From Hymenopellis radicata (Eukaryota; Basidiomycota; Agaricomycetes; Agaricales; Physalacriaceae): a stretch of DNA of 60,422 nt. The translations under genes were made by a program, and so were the position numbers. Below, piece after piece: positions 21,903 through 33,553 of this stretch. Each line of letters begins with the position of its first letter. Positions within the stretch are counted from its first letter, which is position 1. The stretch lies in the NCBI GenBank assembly GCA_015501595.1, contig JADNRX010000330.1, positions 1 to 60,422 on the forward strand, written 5' to 3'. Below the pieces are notes generated by a model, which had not been told where the DNA came from, did no database searches, and saw only the letters and a program-made list of their open reading frames with translations.

Positions 21903-23843
21903 ATGGTGTCTCTCGATTCGACGTTAGTGGCGGCGTACCCGAATAGCGGGGCTGTTTTTTCTGACTTGGGCCCGATAGGTTTGGCGCCGCCTATATTGGC
22001 GTTGTCATCGCTGGAATGTACGACCGTCTCTCTCTCTTTTTTTTCTGCTCGTTGCTTAGCGGTCCTTTCTTCGCAGTCTCCATGGAGGTATATGGAAGTC
22101 TTTGCTTTCGCCGACCTTACGCTGACCGCGAGCAGTCACCTGCGTTCAGGCGCTGTACTACTTTCTCCACCAAACCGACGGCTGGGGTCTCAAAGGCATC
22201 GTTACGGCGGTCATGGTCTTCGACACCATCCATCAAGCGCTCATTTCACACACCGGTACGCTCACCTCGTCGTTATCTAGCGCGTTGAAGGCTGATAGTA
22301 TCATTTAGTCTATACCTATGTCATCTCGAATTACTTCAACCCGGCTATCCTCAACGCCACTGTTTGGTACGTTTTGTCGTCTCTGTTACCTTGCTTTTCG
22401 CTTATAAAACTCACTTGCAGGAGTCTCCTGGTTCGTCATTGCTCCTTTCGAATGCGCCGTCGTTAATTGCCCTCTAGCTCGAGGTTCTCTTCAACGGCTT
22501 CACTGCTCTTCTCGTTCAAGGGTAAGTGTTTCCGCTTCAGTACTGTTGCTATTGACTAATCGTATCTCCAGTTTCCTTGCCATGCGCGTCTGGCATCGTA
22601 CGTTGCTCGCTTTGTCCTCGCATCCGCTCATTCCAACACGTACTTTCCGCTGGTAGTGAGTTCGCGTAACATCTGGCTTACTGGTCTAGTCGTAAGTGTT
22701 TGTCTTCTTCATGCAATGAGACCTAATTTTTTCCTGTTTCTAGTCGTCTTTTGTGATAGGCGAATTTGGTAAGTCTCCTCCCGTTCCGAAAGACTCGACT
22801 AGCTTGCTCACCTGTTCCTTAGGCTGCGTCGTCGGTATGCTTTATGACTCCATGCCGATACGTCGGCTAACGGACCTTCCAAGTATTCGCCGTCTACGCT
22901 CTGATTCATGTGCACACCTTCGAGGAGCTCGGCGCGCTCAAGGTTCGCATTCCTGCTTGCCATGTCCGATATGGAATTTCTCATGATCTCAGGCGCTCTC
23001 CATTACTGTCAACGCCCTCGCGGCTGCTGGAGACATCACGATCACAACGGCTCTCGTCTGCCTTCTAGCCCAGTCAAGGCCGCGCTTTGCCAACTCCCGC
23101 AGGATGATCAAGATGCTGGTATGTGTCGTTGCACCTCCTTCCGGTGTGGAGCCTGACCGGTAGTTTGCGCTAGATCATATACTCCATTAACACCGGCCTC
23201 ATCACCACGCTCTGCGCCATCGCGTCCTTGGTTTCAGTACGTCGGTTTCCTGGCATTTCTTATGCTCCTTGTGAATCTGCCTGTAGATCTTGGCCTGGGG
23301 ACATACCTTCATCTACATCACATTCTTCTTCTGCATTGGCCGACGTATGTGGTCTCTCCTCTCAGGTCCTTAAGATATTCTGATTCCAGGACAGTCTACT
23401 CGAACTCCCTGCTCGCCACCCTCAACGCTCGCAAGCGGATCCGCGCGAGCGGCGAAGGTGTCAACACGACTTCGGATAACCAAGGAATGGGCTTCTCCCT
23501 CAAGGATATTTCTTCGCAATCGAAGGCTGGTACACTCGGCACAAAGACAAGCATCGGTCGTGTTGGGTTGGGCTCGGCATTCTCCGGTGGAGGTCGGGTA
23601 AGTCTTGTCTTGTCTTCTTGGAGTCGTCGCTCATGCTCTGTGTTCACGAAGCACCCGACCAACATCTCTATCAAGATCGATACCACAAAGGAGTTCGCCA
23701 CGGACGATGGCAGGATGGCCAGTAACGAGAAGGACAATGACGATGTAGGCTCCTCCGTCCTTCGAAGTTCGGATGCACTTATCGCTGACCACGCGTTTGT
23801 TAGTCTGGCTCCAGCAAAGATAGCCTCACCTTCCAAGAAATGA
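21903..23843 (+). CDS. DUF6534-type seven-helix membrane protein, 17 exons (intact)
   Basis: Joining 21903-21922, 21979-22017, 22077-22087, 22136-22255, 22309-22366, 22421-22430, 22478-22521, 22572-22597, 22657-22691, 22744-22768, 22823-22834, 22884-22942, 22993-23118, 23174-23236, 23287-23351, 23390-23597 and 23652-23843 gives exactly 371 codons (370 aa), with GT..AG at every junction. Landmarks in order: MVSLDSTFGAAYIGVVIAG; GVTCVQALYYF; VFDTIHQALISHT; YVISNYFNPAILNATVW; FEELGALK; AAGDITITTALVCLLAQSRP; INTGLITTLCAIASLV; AWGHTFIYITFFFCIG; VYSNSLLATLNARKRIR; then a Ser/Gly-rich cytoplasmic tail. This is the layout of the large basidiomycete DUF6534 family of presumed membrane proteins; their function is unknown. 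Exons of 10, 11 and 12 nt are notable. Confidence 0.88.
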
Positions 23844-24240
23844 TTCACGAGACGACTGGCTCGAAAGAAGTCGTCTAGGCGAGTCGTCCTTGCTGCCATT
23901 CGTTAGCGATGGAGTAGATTGGTCGGATCATCGCAGCAGCAACACAAAACTTTTCCCTCATCTTGCGCATCTTGGGTTCTTGACATGTCCTTCGTTTTCC
24001 GTTGCTTTCGTTTCTGTGTCTGTACGTTTGTGCTCCGGTGTGGGTCTGGTATGTATCTATTAGGTCTCAAACAAAAGATGTACAATACTACTTCTGTGTA
24101 TGGATGTTCCATGATACCCTATGTGGTTCGAGTTATTGACAGAACTGAGCTGGAATGTGTCAAGCAGATGGATGTCATCGACTCGAGGAGACCGAAAGAA
24201 GTGGCTCATTGCCTGTTTCGTGTCACCATTCCACGTATCA
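23844..24240 (+). repeat. 3' flank of the DUF6534 gene, duplicated at 44898-45135 and partly at 35585-35640
   Basis: 'gattcacgagacgactggc..aagaagtcgtctaggcgagtcgtcc' and 'ctcatcttgcgcatcttgggttcttgacatgtcc' recur at about 44897-45060. 'catgataccctatgtggttcgagttattgacagaactgagct' (24110) recurs at 35586. This shows that gene and flank were copied together and later trimmed differently. Confidence 0.6.
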
Positions 24241-24742
24241 TGTGAAAAACTGATATTCTAATACACGAGATTTCACAAATATCACTAGTCTGAGGTCAGT
24301 TGCACGTCGAGGACATGGTTGCGCCACGTCGACAGTACTTGATGTCCTCATTACCTCAATCAGGGCGTGAATAGATGCGGTTAGTAGGGCATGCTGAAGC
24401 CTGATCGACTGTGTACCGCTCGTCCAAGCCAGCCTAGGCAATGAGGCGCGAAAGCCTTGCCACATTTCGGTGTTCGAGAATTCGATTTTCACGCATCGTT
24501 CCTATACAGTCTCGCATGCGCCTTTCCAACTGCTTCCTGGTATCGCATCTGAGGCGAACGCGGGCACCGCATATACTGCGGTCGTATTGGTCTGCCGGAA
24601 CTGGGCTATTGGACTCTTGTACTACTTAGTTGACTCATGCGGTCAGCTTTAATGTCTCAAGACCACAACGCTTTCGTGTCTCAGCTTGCAGCAGCTTGCT
24701 TCCTCCTATCTACTTCTCCCTCTCACCTACCCACCACACACC
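24241..24742. other. Duplicated intergenic fragment
   Basis: 'gcaatgaggcgcgaaagccttg..ccacatttcggtgttcgagaattcg' (about 24437) recurs at 46116-46176. 'gaggacatggttgcgc.acgtcgacagtacttgatgtcctc' (24308) recurs at 35860. Upstream of the next ATG, 'caccacacaccATG' is a good start context. Confidence 0.45.
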
Positions 24743-25378
24743 ATGCCATCCAAATTCCAAGCTGAATCGCCGGCCCTTGGCGTCGAACATTTGGAAGGGC
24801 GAGTTCTCACCGGGAGTGTCGACAACCCGTTAGCACAAGTTGTCAAAAACCGGGCGCACCATTACTGGGCCAAGTACCAATCGCGGCCCGACCTTGAGCG
24901 CCTGGCGCCGGAAGACATGTCGGTCGTCATACCTTACGAAAAGCTTTCCAAAGGTCAACTTGACGAGACTGGTATGGAGAGGCTCTTGGCCACGCTCAAT
25001 GCCAGAATTGAGCTCGATGACGGGGCCAACCGCCTGGCCGCGCACCTTATGTCCCACAAGGGTCAGTCGGGGAAGCCGTCCATAAAGTCGTGGACCGAGT
25101 CCTACAGGGTGGAAACGATGGAGGACCTGGGCTGGTTCTTCTACGAAGTCCAGTCCAGACTTAGTCCCGGATGGGCTGAAGTGCTAAATGGAGGGACCTA
25201 CGATCGACCAACTTGTTTCCTGGCAAGTGTCGCCTACAAGCTCGGCTACACGGTCGAGGAGCTTAGACCAGTTGTCGAACGTTTCTTCGTTCCGGAGCGA
25301 CGTCCTACGTCCCTTGGGCTCGAAGATCGAAGACTGTATAGGCCGTTTAACGACGAGCCTCTCGTTGGTTTCGCTTAG
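24743..25378 (+). CDS. Protein of unknown function, paralogue A (211 aa)
   Basis: Intronless frame starting MPSKFQAESPALGVEHLEGR. It shares most of its length with the inverted paralogue at 31835-31155, including IELDDGANRLAAHLMSHKGQ, SGKPSIKSW, TMEDLGWFFYEVQ, RPTCFLASVAYKLGYTVEEL and RPVVERFFVPER. Conservation of the protein despite many silent differences suggests selection. After VPER a deletion shifts the frame, so the C-terminus (LGLEDRRLYRPF..) differs from that of paralogue B, whose ending survives here in another frame (LVSLSSIAE). No signal peptide, membrane segment or known domain was seen. The start is fixed by the matching ATG and CACCAC context in both copies. Confidence 0.65.
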   Translation: MPSKFQAESPALGVEHLEGRVLTGSVDNPLAQVVKNRAHHYWAKYQSRPDLERLAPEDMSVVIPYEKLSKGQLDETGMERLLATLNARIELDDGANRLAAHLMSHKGQSGKPSIKSWTESYRVETMEDLGWFFYEVQSRLSPGWAEVLNGGTYDRPTCFLASVAYKLGYTVEELRPVVERFFVPERRPTSLGLEDRRLYRPFNDEPLVGFA

Positions 25379-25684
25379 CTCGATAGCGGAATGAGGAATG
25401 GGTTGCGGTGTCGTGGGTATCTCAATTAGCCTTTTGTCGTTTGTGTTGTTGTTTTTGTTATCATCTTATTTATCTCTCGCCTCTTGTTACATTATTTCAT
25501 CGCAATGTCACGGTGTTTGTTCTCGAACAGTGTGCAGATGGTGATGAAGAACCGCGATACATTCGATTACATACATGTAGGTTAAATCAGAGACCATTAA
25601 ACATGCAGAATGTATGAGCGCCCTCAAATAATAATCCGTATCAACCGCGGGACACATCCATGCCACAGTTCCCTCAACTCCTTC

Positions 25685-26450
25685 TCAAACGAATACCGTG
25701 CACGTCCATGTACAAATTCCAGCATACTGTCTGCGTCTCATCTCTTCGAAAAACCTGGTCACTTGCGACTCGTCCTGCGCATATTCGGACTCCGCGTCGT
25801 AGCGCGGAAGAACGCCATCCTCGTCCCACGGCACCACATGAGTCACCACCAATTCCAGCCTTTCCAGCTCTGGTATACACACAGCGAAAGCATCAACCAT
25901 CTGGGGGGAAAGAACGACCGGACCGATGCGCAGTCTCTTCAGGCCTGGTCCGACAGCATCCAGGACCTCCACAACCTTTGCCGGCGTGAGCAGACGACCC
26001 GTGAGGACAAGTCGCTCTGCATGTAAAAACCGCCCAACGACTAGCCGGACACTCTCAGTGGGTATCAGGCCCACACCCATTTCCGTTGAACCATGTTCAG
26101 TGTACGACGAACGACTGTGCCTCTCCCCGCGCTCGCGAGGACTGAAGTTCATCTATGAGCTTGCCCATTGGAACGGCAGGTCGTCGAATACGCAAGTGTA
26201 ATATACCTAGTAGACCATGTACCGTGCAATAGATTTCCCGATGATGAGAAGAGCTAATCGACGAGTAAGTGAATATGAGAACAAGACGATGAAGACACGT
26301 ACCATGGTTAATTCCTCTATGACATCCGACGCGGACAAGCGAGAGGTCACGACAGTACTCGAGGTGATCATCGATCTCCTTGTTGAAGCCGCAAAGTTGT
26401 CGAACGTTCAGCGTGTCCGGTTCGATGAATTTATCTAAATGCAGCGGTTA
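25685..26450 (-). pseudogene. F-box/LRR-like protein remnant
   Basis: A minus-strand frame (26152-25685) reads VGRFLHAERLVLTGRLLTPA, GLKRLRIGPVVLSPQMVDAF and IPELERLELVVTHVVPWDEDG, with the leucine spacing and C-terminal style of basidiomycete F-box/LRR proteins. An upstream exon-like stretch on the same strand (about 26440-26300) reads IEPDTLNVRQLCGFNKEIDD and ends at a GTACGTG donor. The first frame is interrupted upstream (stop at about 26153), no F-box start was found, and the frames could not be spliced cleanly. It is probably decayed. Confidence 0.4.
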
Positions 26451-29400
26451 TGTTTCATATTCGGATATGCGAACGGGCACAAGGCACTCACCGAGCAAAG
26501 GATCATCCCACGAAGCTTTGTTGTACAGGGCGGAGAACCAGAGTCGCGCAGGCACGATGCGGGCAGCGGAACAGTCAAGTAGTCCTTCAAGTCCTACAAG
26601 ACTTGACTTTCGAAGAAGAAGCAATGATCATGAACATACCGAAGGTATATATAGAAGAGACACGCGAGCACAGCGGCGAAGGCCGCTGCCCGCATCACAC
26701 AGCAAGACGTTGTTATTCGTATGAGCCAAAACCAATCCAACGAACAAGAGTTCACCTAGACCCGTGTTGCCTTTGATGTCGGAAGTGAAGAGCAACTCGA
26801 TCTGAAACATTTGTTAGTCGTCCCGTTGTGATAGTTGAACGGTACGAGTTCATCACCCACTTCGAGGGTAGACATGTAATAGATATCAGAAGGGAGACGC
26901 GAACATCCCGCGAGCACAGCGGCAAAGGCCGCTGCTCCCTTCTGTCCTTCGTGAAACAAGGTGTTTCTATACGAGATATAACAAAACCTCGTGGAACAAT
27001 GAGTATGGTGAAATGAAAACAATAACATCATCAACGTACCTCTGCGCAGCAACAGCGATGCCAACCCAGCAATAGTAATCCCGATGTACGACATGAGCAA
27101 GAGTTCGAGCATAGTCGACCGCACACTGGTCCCGCTCCAACCATCGCGTCCATAAACCATCTCACAGTCAAAGGCGCATTCGTATTGCGACGTCCAGCGC
27201 TACAAGTGGAAGCCTGAGGCACGTCTACAGTGGTAAGTCAGTTCAAGTAACAAATAGAACATGAACAAGGAATTACTCACCATCGTGCCTCAATGGCGAC
27301 GAAGCCCATACTTGACGATAAAACATCCATCAGTAGTCCCTTTCAGAGTATCGAACATTTCAAGTAAGGATTGAACTTCCTGCCGACATCCCGAACATCA
27401 TGCCGCCCAGACATGGGCAACGTCTGGTAGGCGCAGTATCCGCTATTCGAGCATAACGACAGCGTGATTACCAGCGAGAAGCACAACATTATGTCCTCCA
27501 GTGGCCATCCGATGAGCAACGTTGGACTAGAGGGTAGTGTGAGATAACTCGGAAAGTGGTCAAAATTGAGAATCTCACCTTGGGACGACGAGCTCGCCGA
27601 CGGTGTTCATACTGTGTGTATGGCATCTCTAATATTCTAAGCCTCCAATAATAGCACAGACATTCAAGTTGTGTACTATTGATATCCCGACGCCGCGAAG
27701 TCCCGCCCGAGTCGCGTCGGCCGATGCTCGGGGTTTGACAGGGTGGCGTGGACGTCGAAGGCGAGTCTAGGCGCATTGAAGATAGCCCTTGCTGGCTCTT
27801 GAGGCAATTATTGAAGCCTTGGATAACCCCTTGAGTCAAATGGAAAATTTCGACGCAAAAGAGGAACATACCGTAGAGGAACCGGAAGCCTAGGCAGCTT
27901 GTTGCGCCTGGAGTGCATTACCGGCAATATTTAAGACATTATCAGTGCGACAGATAGTCGCAAAGTCGCCGAACGCCGACCTGCCAAAAGTGATCCCGCC
28001 TCAGGCGAAGTCGTGTCCTGCGAGGTCACGGACAAGGACGCCGCCGTCTTCATGCCGTGAAGAGCAGTTCAAGATGTCAAAGAGGCGGTATACACGGCGA
28101 TATGGGCGCCTCGGGAGCTCTAAGTAGTAAAATGAAAATATCAGTGTTTGCATCAAAATATCACAACGGGTAAGAACTGACCGACAAAGAATGCGAACAA
28201 GCTAGTGATGTCGGCCTTTCGGACAGTGTTCCTGAAGAGTTATAACACCTAATCATGGCGCTACATCGACGACAACCGGTCAAACGCCCAAGAACCAGAA
28301 CCATATTCCACCCAGGTCGAGCTGGGCGGGCATCCGGACAGCAAGGACGGAGTATTCGTGCATTTATCAGAAACCAAATAGGCGTAGTAGGTGATATGAG
28401 GCGCGTCATAGACGTCCTCGGCGTCCTACAATGAAAATGAGCAACTTGAGGTTGGCACGCAAATGAGCAAACTCGCCAACATCGATCAGAACACTACAGA
28501 CTGTCCAAATTTGACAGGATACTCGCCAGAATAGCTCCATATCAGTCCTAGGTGACAGTGAGAATTGAGGAAAAGGTGCGGAGTCGAATGTCCCATTGAG
28601 TGTGCCCGCCGAAGTGAAAGTCGAGTCGCTCACGGTGCAGCAATGAAGGAGACTGCATAGACAGTGAATCCGGATCGGAATATGTTCCAAATAACCGGTA
28701 TGTCGCCCCCCTCGAGATTCAGCGTTGGTCCCGAAACGACGTCCTACTCGATTTCGTGGTCTTATCGACCAAGGGCAACACCGGCGGCAGTCGCACAACG
28801 CGACAGGCGAGGAGAACGAAAAGAAATCACGCTGAGCATCCAGAGCGCGCGTTATTGAGGTCCCGGTCGTCGGCGAAAGCCCGTGCTAAAGTCGGTCGAG
28901 CTAAGATGATGGTGGTAAGACGGAGAACTCGATCAAGAGCAAAGATCACACGTACCCGTTACCGAGGAGACTGTGAACAGAAATCTGGCGAAGGATAAGG
29001 GAAAACATTGAATATGTCAATGAAACTGTTAATTACTTAGATAACATGAGGGAGGTATTGCTGATACAAGGTCTGTCAGTTAAGCCAGGTAACAAGCAAA
29101 GAAGGGAAACCAACCAGATCATCGAAGGACTGAAATCCATCAAGGCGAGAGGTAGGGAAGGCCTAGTAAGCGTATTAGAATCGTGAACAGAGTCGATAAG
29201 AGGCGAGAATTTAAATGTTACCTCCGAGTAACAAATCACTGCAGGATTAATGTCAGTAGAACGTCGACCAGGTTCGGACCAGGTATTGTCGCCTTTTGGG
29301 TGTGCTATGTCCGATAGGTTCGGCGATTAAGTATACGGCCAATAACTTTAAAGAAGACACTCACCATCCGCGACAACGTTGGAGTAATCCGACTCGGAGC

Positions 29401-30829
29401 TGCTAAAACGCATCACTTTCTCGTTGTCCTAAGCGAGTCGTCCTACGAACGCCAGAACAGTCGAGGTCGGCGCGATCAGCGGTCCCCATTCCTTTTCAGA
29501 GTCGTTGGTAAGACTTGGCGGAAGGAAGGAAGAGCGTCGGATACCTCGGGCCGAACAAGCTCGGAGAGTTGGAAGCCAGGAACTGAGGAAGAGTGCGGAT
29601 GGGAAATAACAGATGGGGAGCTTGTAAATCTGCGTGCTGTCTGGTAAAAGGGGAATTGAAGGTATTGAGATATGATAATGGAAGGCGCTGATTGGCGTCG
29701 ACGCCAACTGTCATCGTTCCCAGCGCAGCCTACGCGGATGATTGAGTAACCGAGATCTTGCGCAATATTACTGCCTAGAGGAAAACTAAGGACGCTCGTC
29801 AGTTCGTGTTGAGGATTCCGGGACGACGCAGAATTCACCTAAGTAGGCGGCATCAAAACCCGGCACTGTCGTATTCTTTGAGTGTCATCGTCGCCGCGTT
29901 TCCTACATGCATGCTACTTGCGTGCCAAAAAGCCTTCTGGGATCCTACGTCGCGCTGAGTCCGCATCCGTATAACACGATCCGCGTCGAAATTATCTTGC
30001 AACACGGCGGTCACTAGACAGGTTTGCGAAACGCGGGATAGGAGCGCCTCGACCGGTGGTCGCTGTGCGAATGGAGCTTGATAGGAGAATTTTGGAAACC
30101 GACGGGTAGGCCTACAAGGACGGCTCCCAATCAGGGCTTGCGCCTCTGGTAATCCGCAAGCAGCCCGTTAAGCGCAGGTGCTCGAATCCAAAAAGTCTCC
30201 CCTCCCTTGGTGAGGGAAAAGGAATATGGTAGCAGCATCTTCCGACGTCGTGAGGCGATGGCAGTCATCCGTGGAGTATTCCTTCAAAACGGAGCCTAAA
30301 GACGCGGACTTTAGCGCTGGCATATGGAGGTAATGTTTGCGTACCTTCAACAATTGCTCTGCGCGACCTCTATCTACTTCCCCTTAAACTCAACGGCAAT
30401 CTCGTCGCGTTCCTTTTGCTTGCCACGGTCTGCACAATCCGACTCTTGGAGAAGACGTTATTCCACCAACATTTCAACATCGACCCATCCTTCAAGCCGC
30501 GCCATAGCGTCCATCCCAGAGCCCTACGCGATGTGCCGGAACGACGACGACGAGAGCAGCGGTGTTAAACAAGTGGTGGCTTCCAAGTCAAGGACAGCCT
30601 GAATTTCCAAATCTGGTGAACCCGGCCTCCGGGTCCGAAGGCTCTTCTTCGCCTTGAACGTGGAAGTCAATGAAGAACAATGGCGATTAGACGCGTATAA
30701 TTCCTAGAGGAAAAGCAATCTGTGGAAGCAAGAGGTACTTTTCAACTCCCGACTTCGCGATATTAACGTGTTCTGCATGATGACAAGGAGTTTGTCAAGT
30801 TCATCAGATATCAAGAGGACTTTTGTATC
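26451..30829. other. Relics of minus-strand intron-containing genes, unresolved
   Basis: Many short minus-strand open stretches are bounded by good splice sites, for example a frame at 27160-27038 ending LASLLLRR at GTACGTTG. A hydrophobic AAAFAAVLA motif occurs twice, near 26940 and 26690. Near 29400-29350 the text TTACTCCAACGTTGTCGCGGATGGTGAGTG is an inverted match to 19285-19315. No complete gene could be built and no domain was recognised. A tRNA-like look at 30130-30200 was considered and rejected. Confidence 0.35.
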
Positions 30830-31110
30830 ACTATCAGCATACCCTTGAGATCATTGCCGGATCCAAGTATGAGTATGCTGAGTGTGTGATGCGTACCTTT
30901 GTTCTACGGTTTGCCTGGCATTCCAGTCTTTTCGGTGCAATCGGCGGCATGAAATGTATTGAACTAAACAAATTTTGTTGGACAGTAGTGGCAGGCTCAC
31001 ACGCTTTCCCCCGCTGTTGACAACTTTCGACAACAACCCGGTGAAAGCTGTGGTATGAATGCCCGTCCGGATGTATGTTCCCATCATCGCTTCTGACGAG
31101 GTGCTGAGGA
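30830..31110. repeat. Duplicated fragment (partner 45175-45430)
   Basis: 'acccttgagatcattgcc.ggatccaa' (30841), 'ggcatgaaatgtattgaactaaacaaa' (30947), 'gtagtggcaggctcac' (30985) and 'cgggtgaaagctgtggtatgaatgcccgtccggatg' (31039) recur in the same order and orientation at 45184-45392. Neither copy has a clean reading frame. Confidence 0.6.
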
Positions 31111-31154
31111 GCTGTGAGTAAGACCGAGGCGGGAGGAATTAGCCAACCCATACC

Positions 31155-31835
31155 TCATTCCGCTATCGAGCTAAGCGAATCTAACGAGACGCTCCTCGTT
31201 AGATGGCCTGTACATTCTTCGATCTTCGGGCCCAAGTTGGGTAAGCTTGCCGAACGCGGTAGGGACGTCCGCTCCGGAACAAAGAAACGTTCGACGACTG
31301 GCCTAAGCTCCTTGACCGTGTAGCCGAGCTCGTGGGCAACACTCGCCAGGAAACAAGTTGGTCGTTTGTACCTACTCCCTGTATTCAGCACTTCTCTCCA
31401 TCCGGGACAAAGTCTGAGCTGGATGCCGTAGAAGAAAAAGCCTAGGTCCTCCATCGTTTTCACTATGTAGGACTCCGTGGTCCACGACGTTATGGACGGC
31501 TTCCCCGACTGACCCCTGTGGGACACAAGGTGCTCGGCCAGGCGGTTGGCCCCGTCATCGAGCTCAATTCTGGTATTGAGCCTGGCCAAGAGGCGCTGCA
31601 TACCATCCTCGTCAAGTCGACCTTTTGAAAGCTTTTGGTAAGGTATGGCGATCGTGAGTTCTTGCGGCGCCAGGCGCTCAGGATCGGGCTTCGCCTGGTA
31701 ATTAGCCCAGTAATGCTGCGCCCGGTCTTCGATAACTTGTGATAACGGGTTCACACTCCCGGTGAGAACTTGCCCTTCCATATGTTCGACGCCAAGGGCA
31801 ACTGCCGGGGATGCAGCCTGGAATTTGGATGGCAT
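31155..31835 (-). CDS. Protein of unknown function, paralogue B (226 aa)
   Basis: Intronless minus-strand frame starting MPSKFQAASPAVALGVEHME and ending VSLDSLSSIAE. It is clearly homologous to the gene at 24743-25378, in inverted orientation about 6 kb away. Shared blocks include YEKLSKG/YQKLSKG, IELDDGANRLAEHLVSHRGQ, TMEDLGFFFYGIQ and RPVVERFFVPER. It keeps a longer C-terminus that paralogue A has lost by frameshift. It is soluble by inspection, with no recognisable catalytic motif. The shared CACCATG start context and similar 5' flank ('gctttcgtgtctcagcttgc') show that promoter and gene were duplicated together. Confidence 0.65.
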   Translation of the reverse strand: MPSKFQAASPAVALGVEHMEGQVLTGSVNPLSQVIEDRAQHYWANYQAKPDPERLAPQELTIAIPYQKLSKGRLDEDGMQRLLARLNTRIELDDGANRLAEHLVSHRGQSGKPSITSWTTESYIVKTMEDLGFFFYGIQLRLCPGWREVLNTGSRYKRPTCFLASVAHELGYTVKELRPVVERFFVPERTSLPRSASLPNLGPKIEECTGHLTRSVSLDSLSSIAE

Positions 31836-32127
31836 GGTGTGAGGTGGGTAGGTGAGTAGATAGGAGGAAGCAAGCTGAGACACGAAAGCGGTCTTCATAA
31901 CTTGAGACATTAAAGGCGAAGGCAAGCGCGAACTCACCCGCTGCCCAACTAACCGCATCAGTCAACTATATCTGGCAAATACGAAGAGCAGCATTCGTAG
32001 GAGGGTGGAATTCGAATTGTCCGCATTACGCTGTGTAGTATCTAAACAATCTGACGGTAAGCGTAGTAAAGCTCAGGTCCCGAATTATGTCGACGTGGGC
32101 GCAGTGGCGGCCGGTTTGTCTACGTTC

Positions 32128-32779
32128 CTAGTAGTGATGGCGTCGACTCCACCCTCCTCTGCACATACGCGATGACCTCGAAGCACACGACGTGGAATCC
32201 AAAGGAATACACGCGAGTAAAACAAACACCACGCCTACCCTCGCGTTTGGCGCGCTCCGAATGACCTCCTGAACGGCAAGGATCCAGACCAGAACAATTG
32301 GAATTGCCTGCAAGAACGTGAAGGTGACTGAACCGATGAGCACGACGCGCTTCTATTGTCGAAGGTAATTAGTTCGTTGTCCAATACGAGTACAACCGTT
32401 CCCGCACCTGGAAAACCTCCGGGCTCATGTTGTTGTACAGGAAGGATATATGTATGGTCAAGAGCACGAGAGCCGCGGTCCACGCCACATCGGAGGTACG
32501 ACCAGTCTGGATGTACGTGCTACAGGAGGGTTATGTCGATGTCGAGTTGACTGGTACAGGATGGGAGAGGTGTTACCGAAGAAAGGTGCATTGCTACGGA
32601 GCACCTGGTTAGATATATGACAAGACATGTAGACGCATACGCACGATGAGCAAGGCGATGTTGCGGCTTTCGCTCATCTTCCTGATGAAATGAGGAACAT
32701 GTTGCGGGTCCTGCAGCGCGCGCTGGACGTCGGGATAAACGGTGGTGCTCAACACGAGTCGCTTAAGGAAGGCTGCCAT
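32128..32779 (-). pseudogene. SM3 small membrane protein, copy 5 (frameshifted near 3' end)
   Basis: Exon 1 (32779-32645) encodes MAAFLKRLVLSTTVYPDVQR, followed by the usual small second exon, the exon with AWTAALVLLTIHISFLYNN, and exon 4 with SVTFTFLQAIPIVLVWILAV. Near 32190 the text 'cctttggattccacgtc' lacks one base compared with 'cctttaggattccatgtc' of copy 1. The third membrane segment is therefore replaced by a short arginine/serine-rich tail. The third intron acceptor reads ATAGAAG. It sits in arm B of the inverted duplication. Confidence 0.65.
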
Positions 32780-33553
32780 GAGAGGTGCTTGTTGTAGAAG
32801 AGGACGGTCCCGTCCAGTCTTTAAGTAGTGACGGGTGCCAAGCTCGGATATGTGCATCGACACGGTCGATCGAAATATGGCCGCGGAGAGGCGCCCCATA
32901 CTTGGAACCGCCAGCGTATCAGGAACCTGAGAGGTGGTACATTTATGGTGAGTCGCGACTGAGGGTTCCTAACACCTGCATCATTAGCCTGTGACGACAA
33001 TGATTATAATCCGATCCAGGATCAAGCCGTGATACCCTACAACTTTGTTGAATAGGCAAACGTCTGTTCCAGGGTACGCGTCAAGCCACGCTTGACCTGG
33101 CAATTCTCGTCAATGGAGGCTGACGGTAAGGCGGGAATGAGACATGCCTTCCAAACATTGCATATGCGCCTTAGTCGCTCGCTCCAATGAACCGCGTCTT
33201 GGATGCGATCCAGTAGTATTTCGCGTTGTAAGCCTGGGAGGCGGACCTGATATGGCGATTGGTACGCCTACAGGTGTCTCCAGGAAGAGTGGTGAGTCGG
33301 CTATTCATGGAGCGAGAGGTGTGCCGTATTTGGTGGTACTCCTGTGAGGTGCGCAGAGGGTTAACACGTTGATTTTCGACACTGAACAACACAACTTTCC
33401 CGAAGAGGACCATATTCTCCAATTCGGCCAGTTCGGCGCACATCGTGCTATATTGTCGATAGCTTGACTATTATCGTGACCGCAGAAAGCGCTCAAGACT
33501 TCCGTCTATCACAAGTGTAAGCTTTCATCCATTTATCCCTTTCCTTTGCAGAT

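Noticed and set aside
30130..30200. tRNA-like text with a GGTGCTCGAATCC loop
   Set aside because: No consistent acceptor, D-arm and anticodon pairing could be folded around it.
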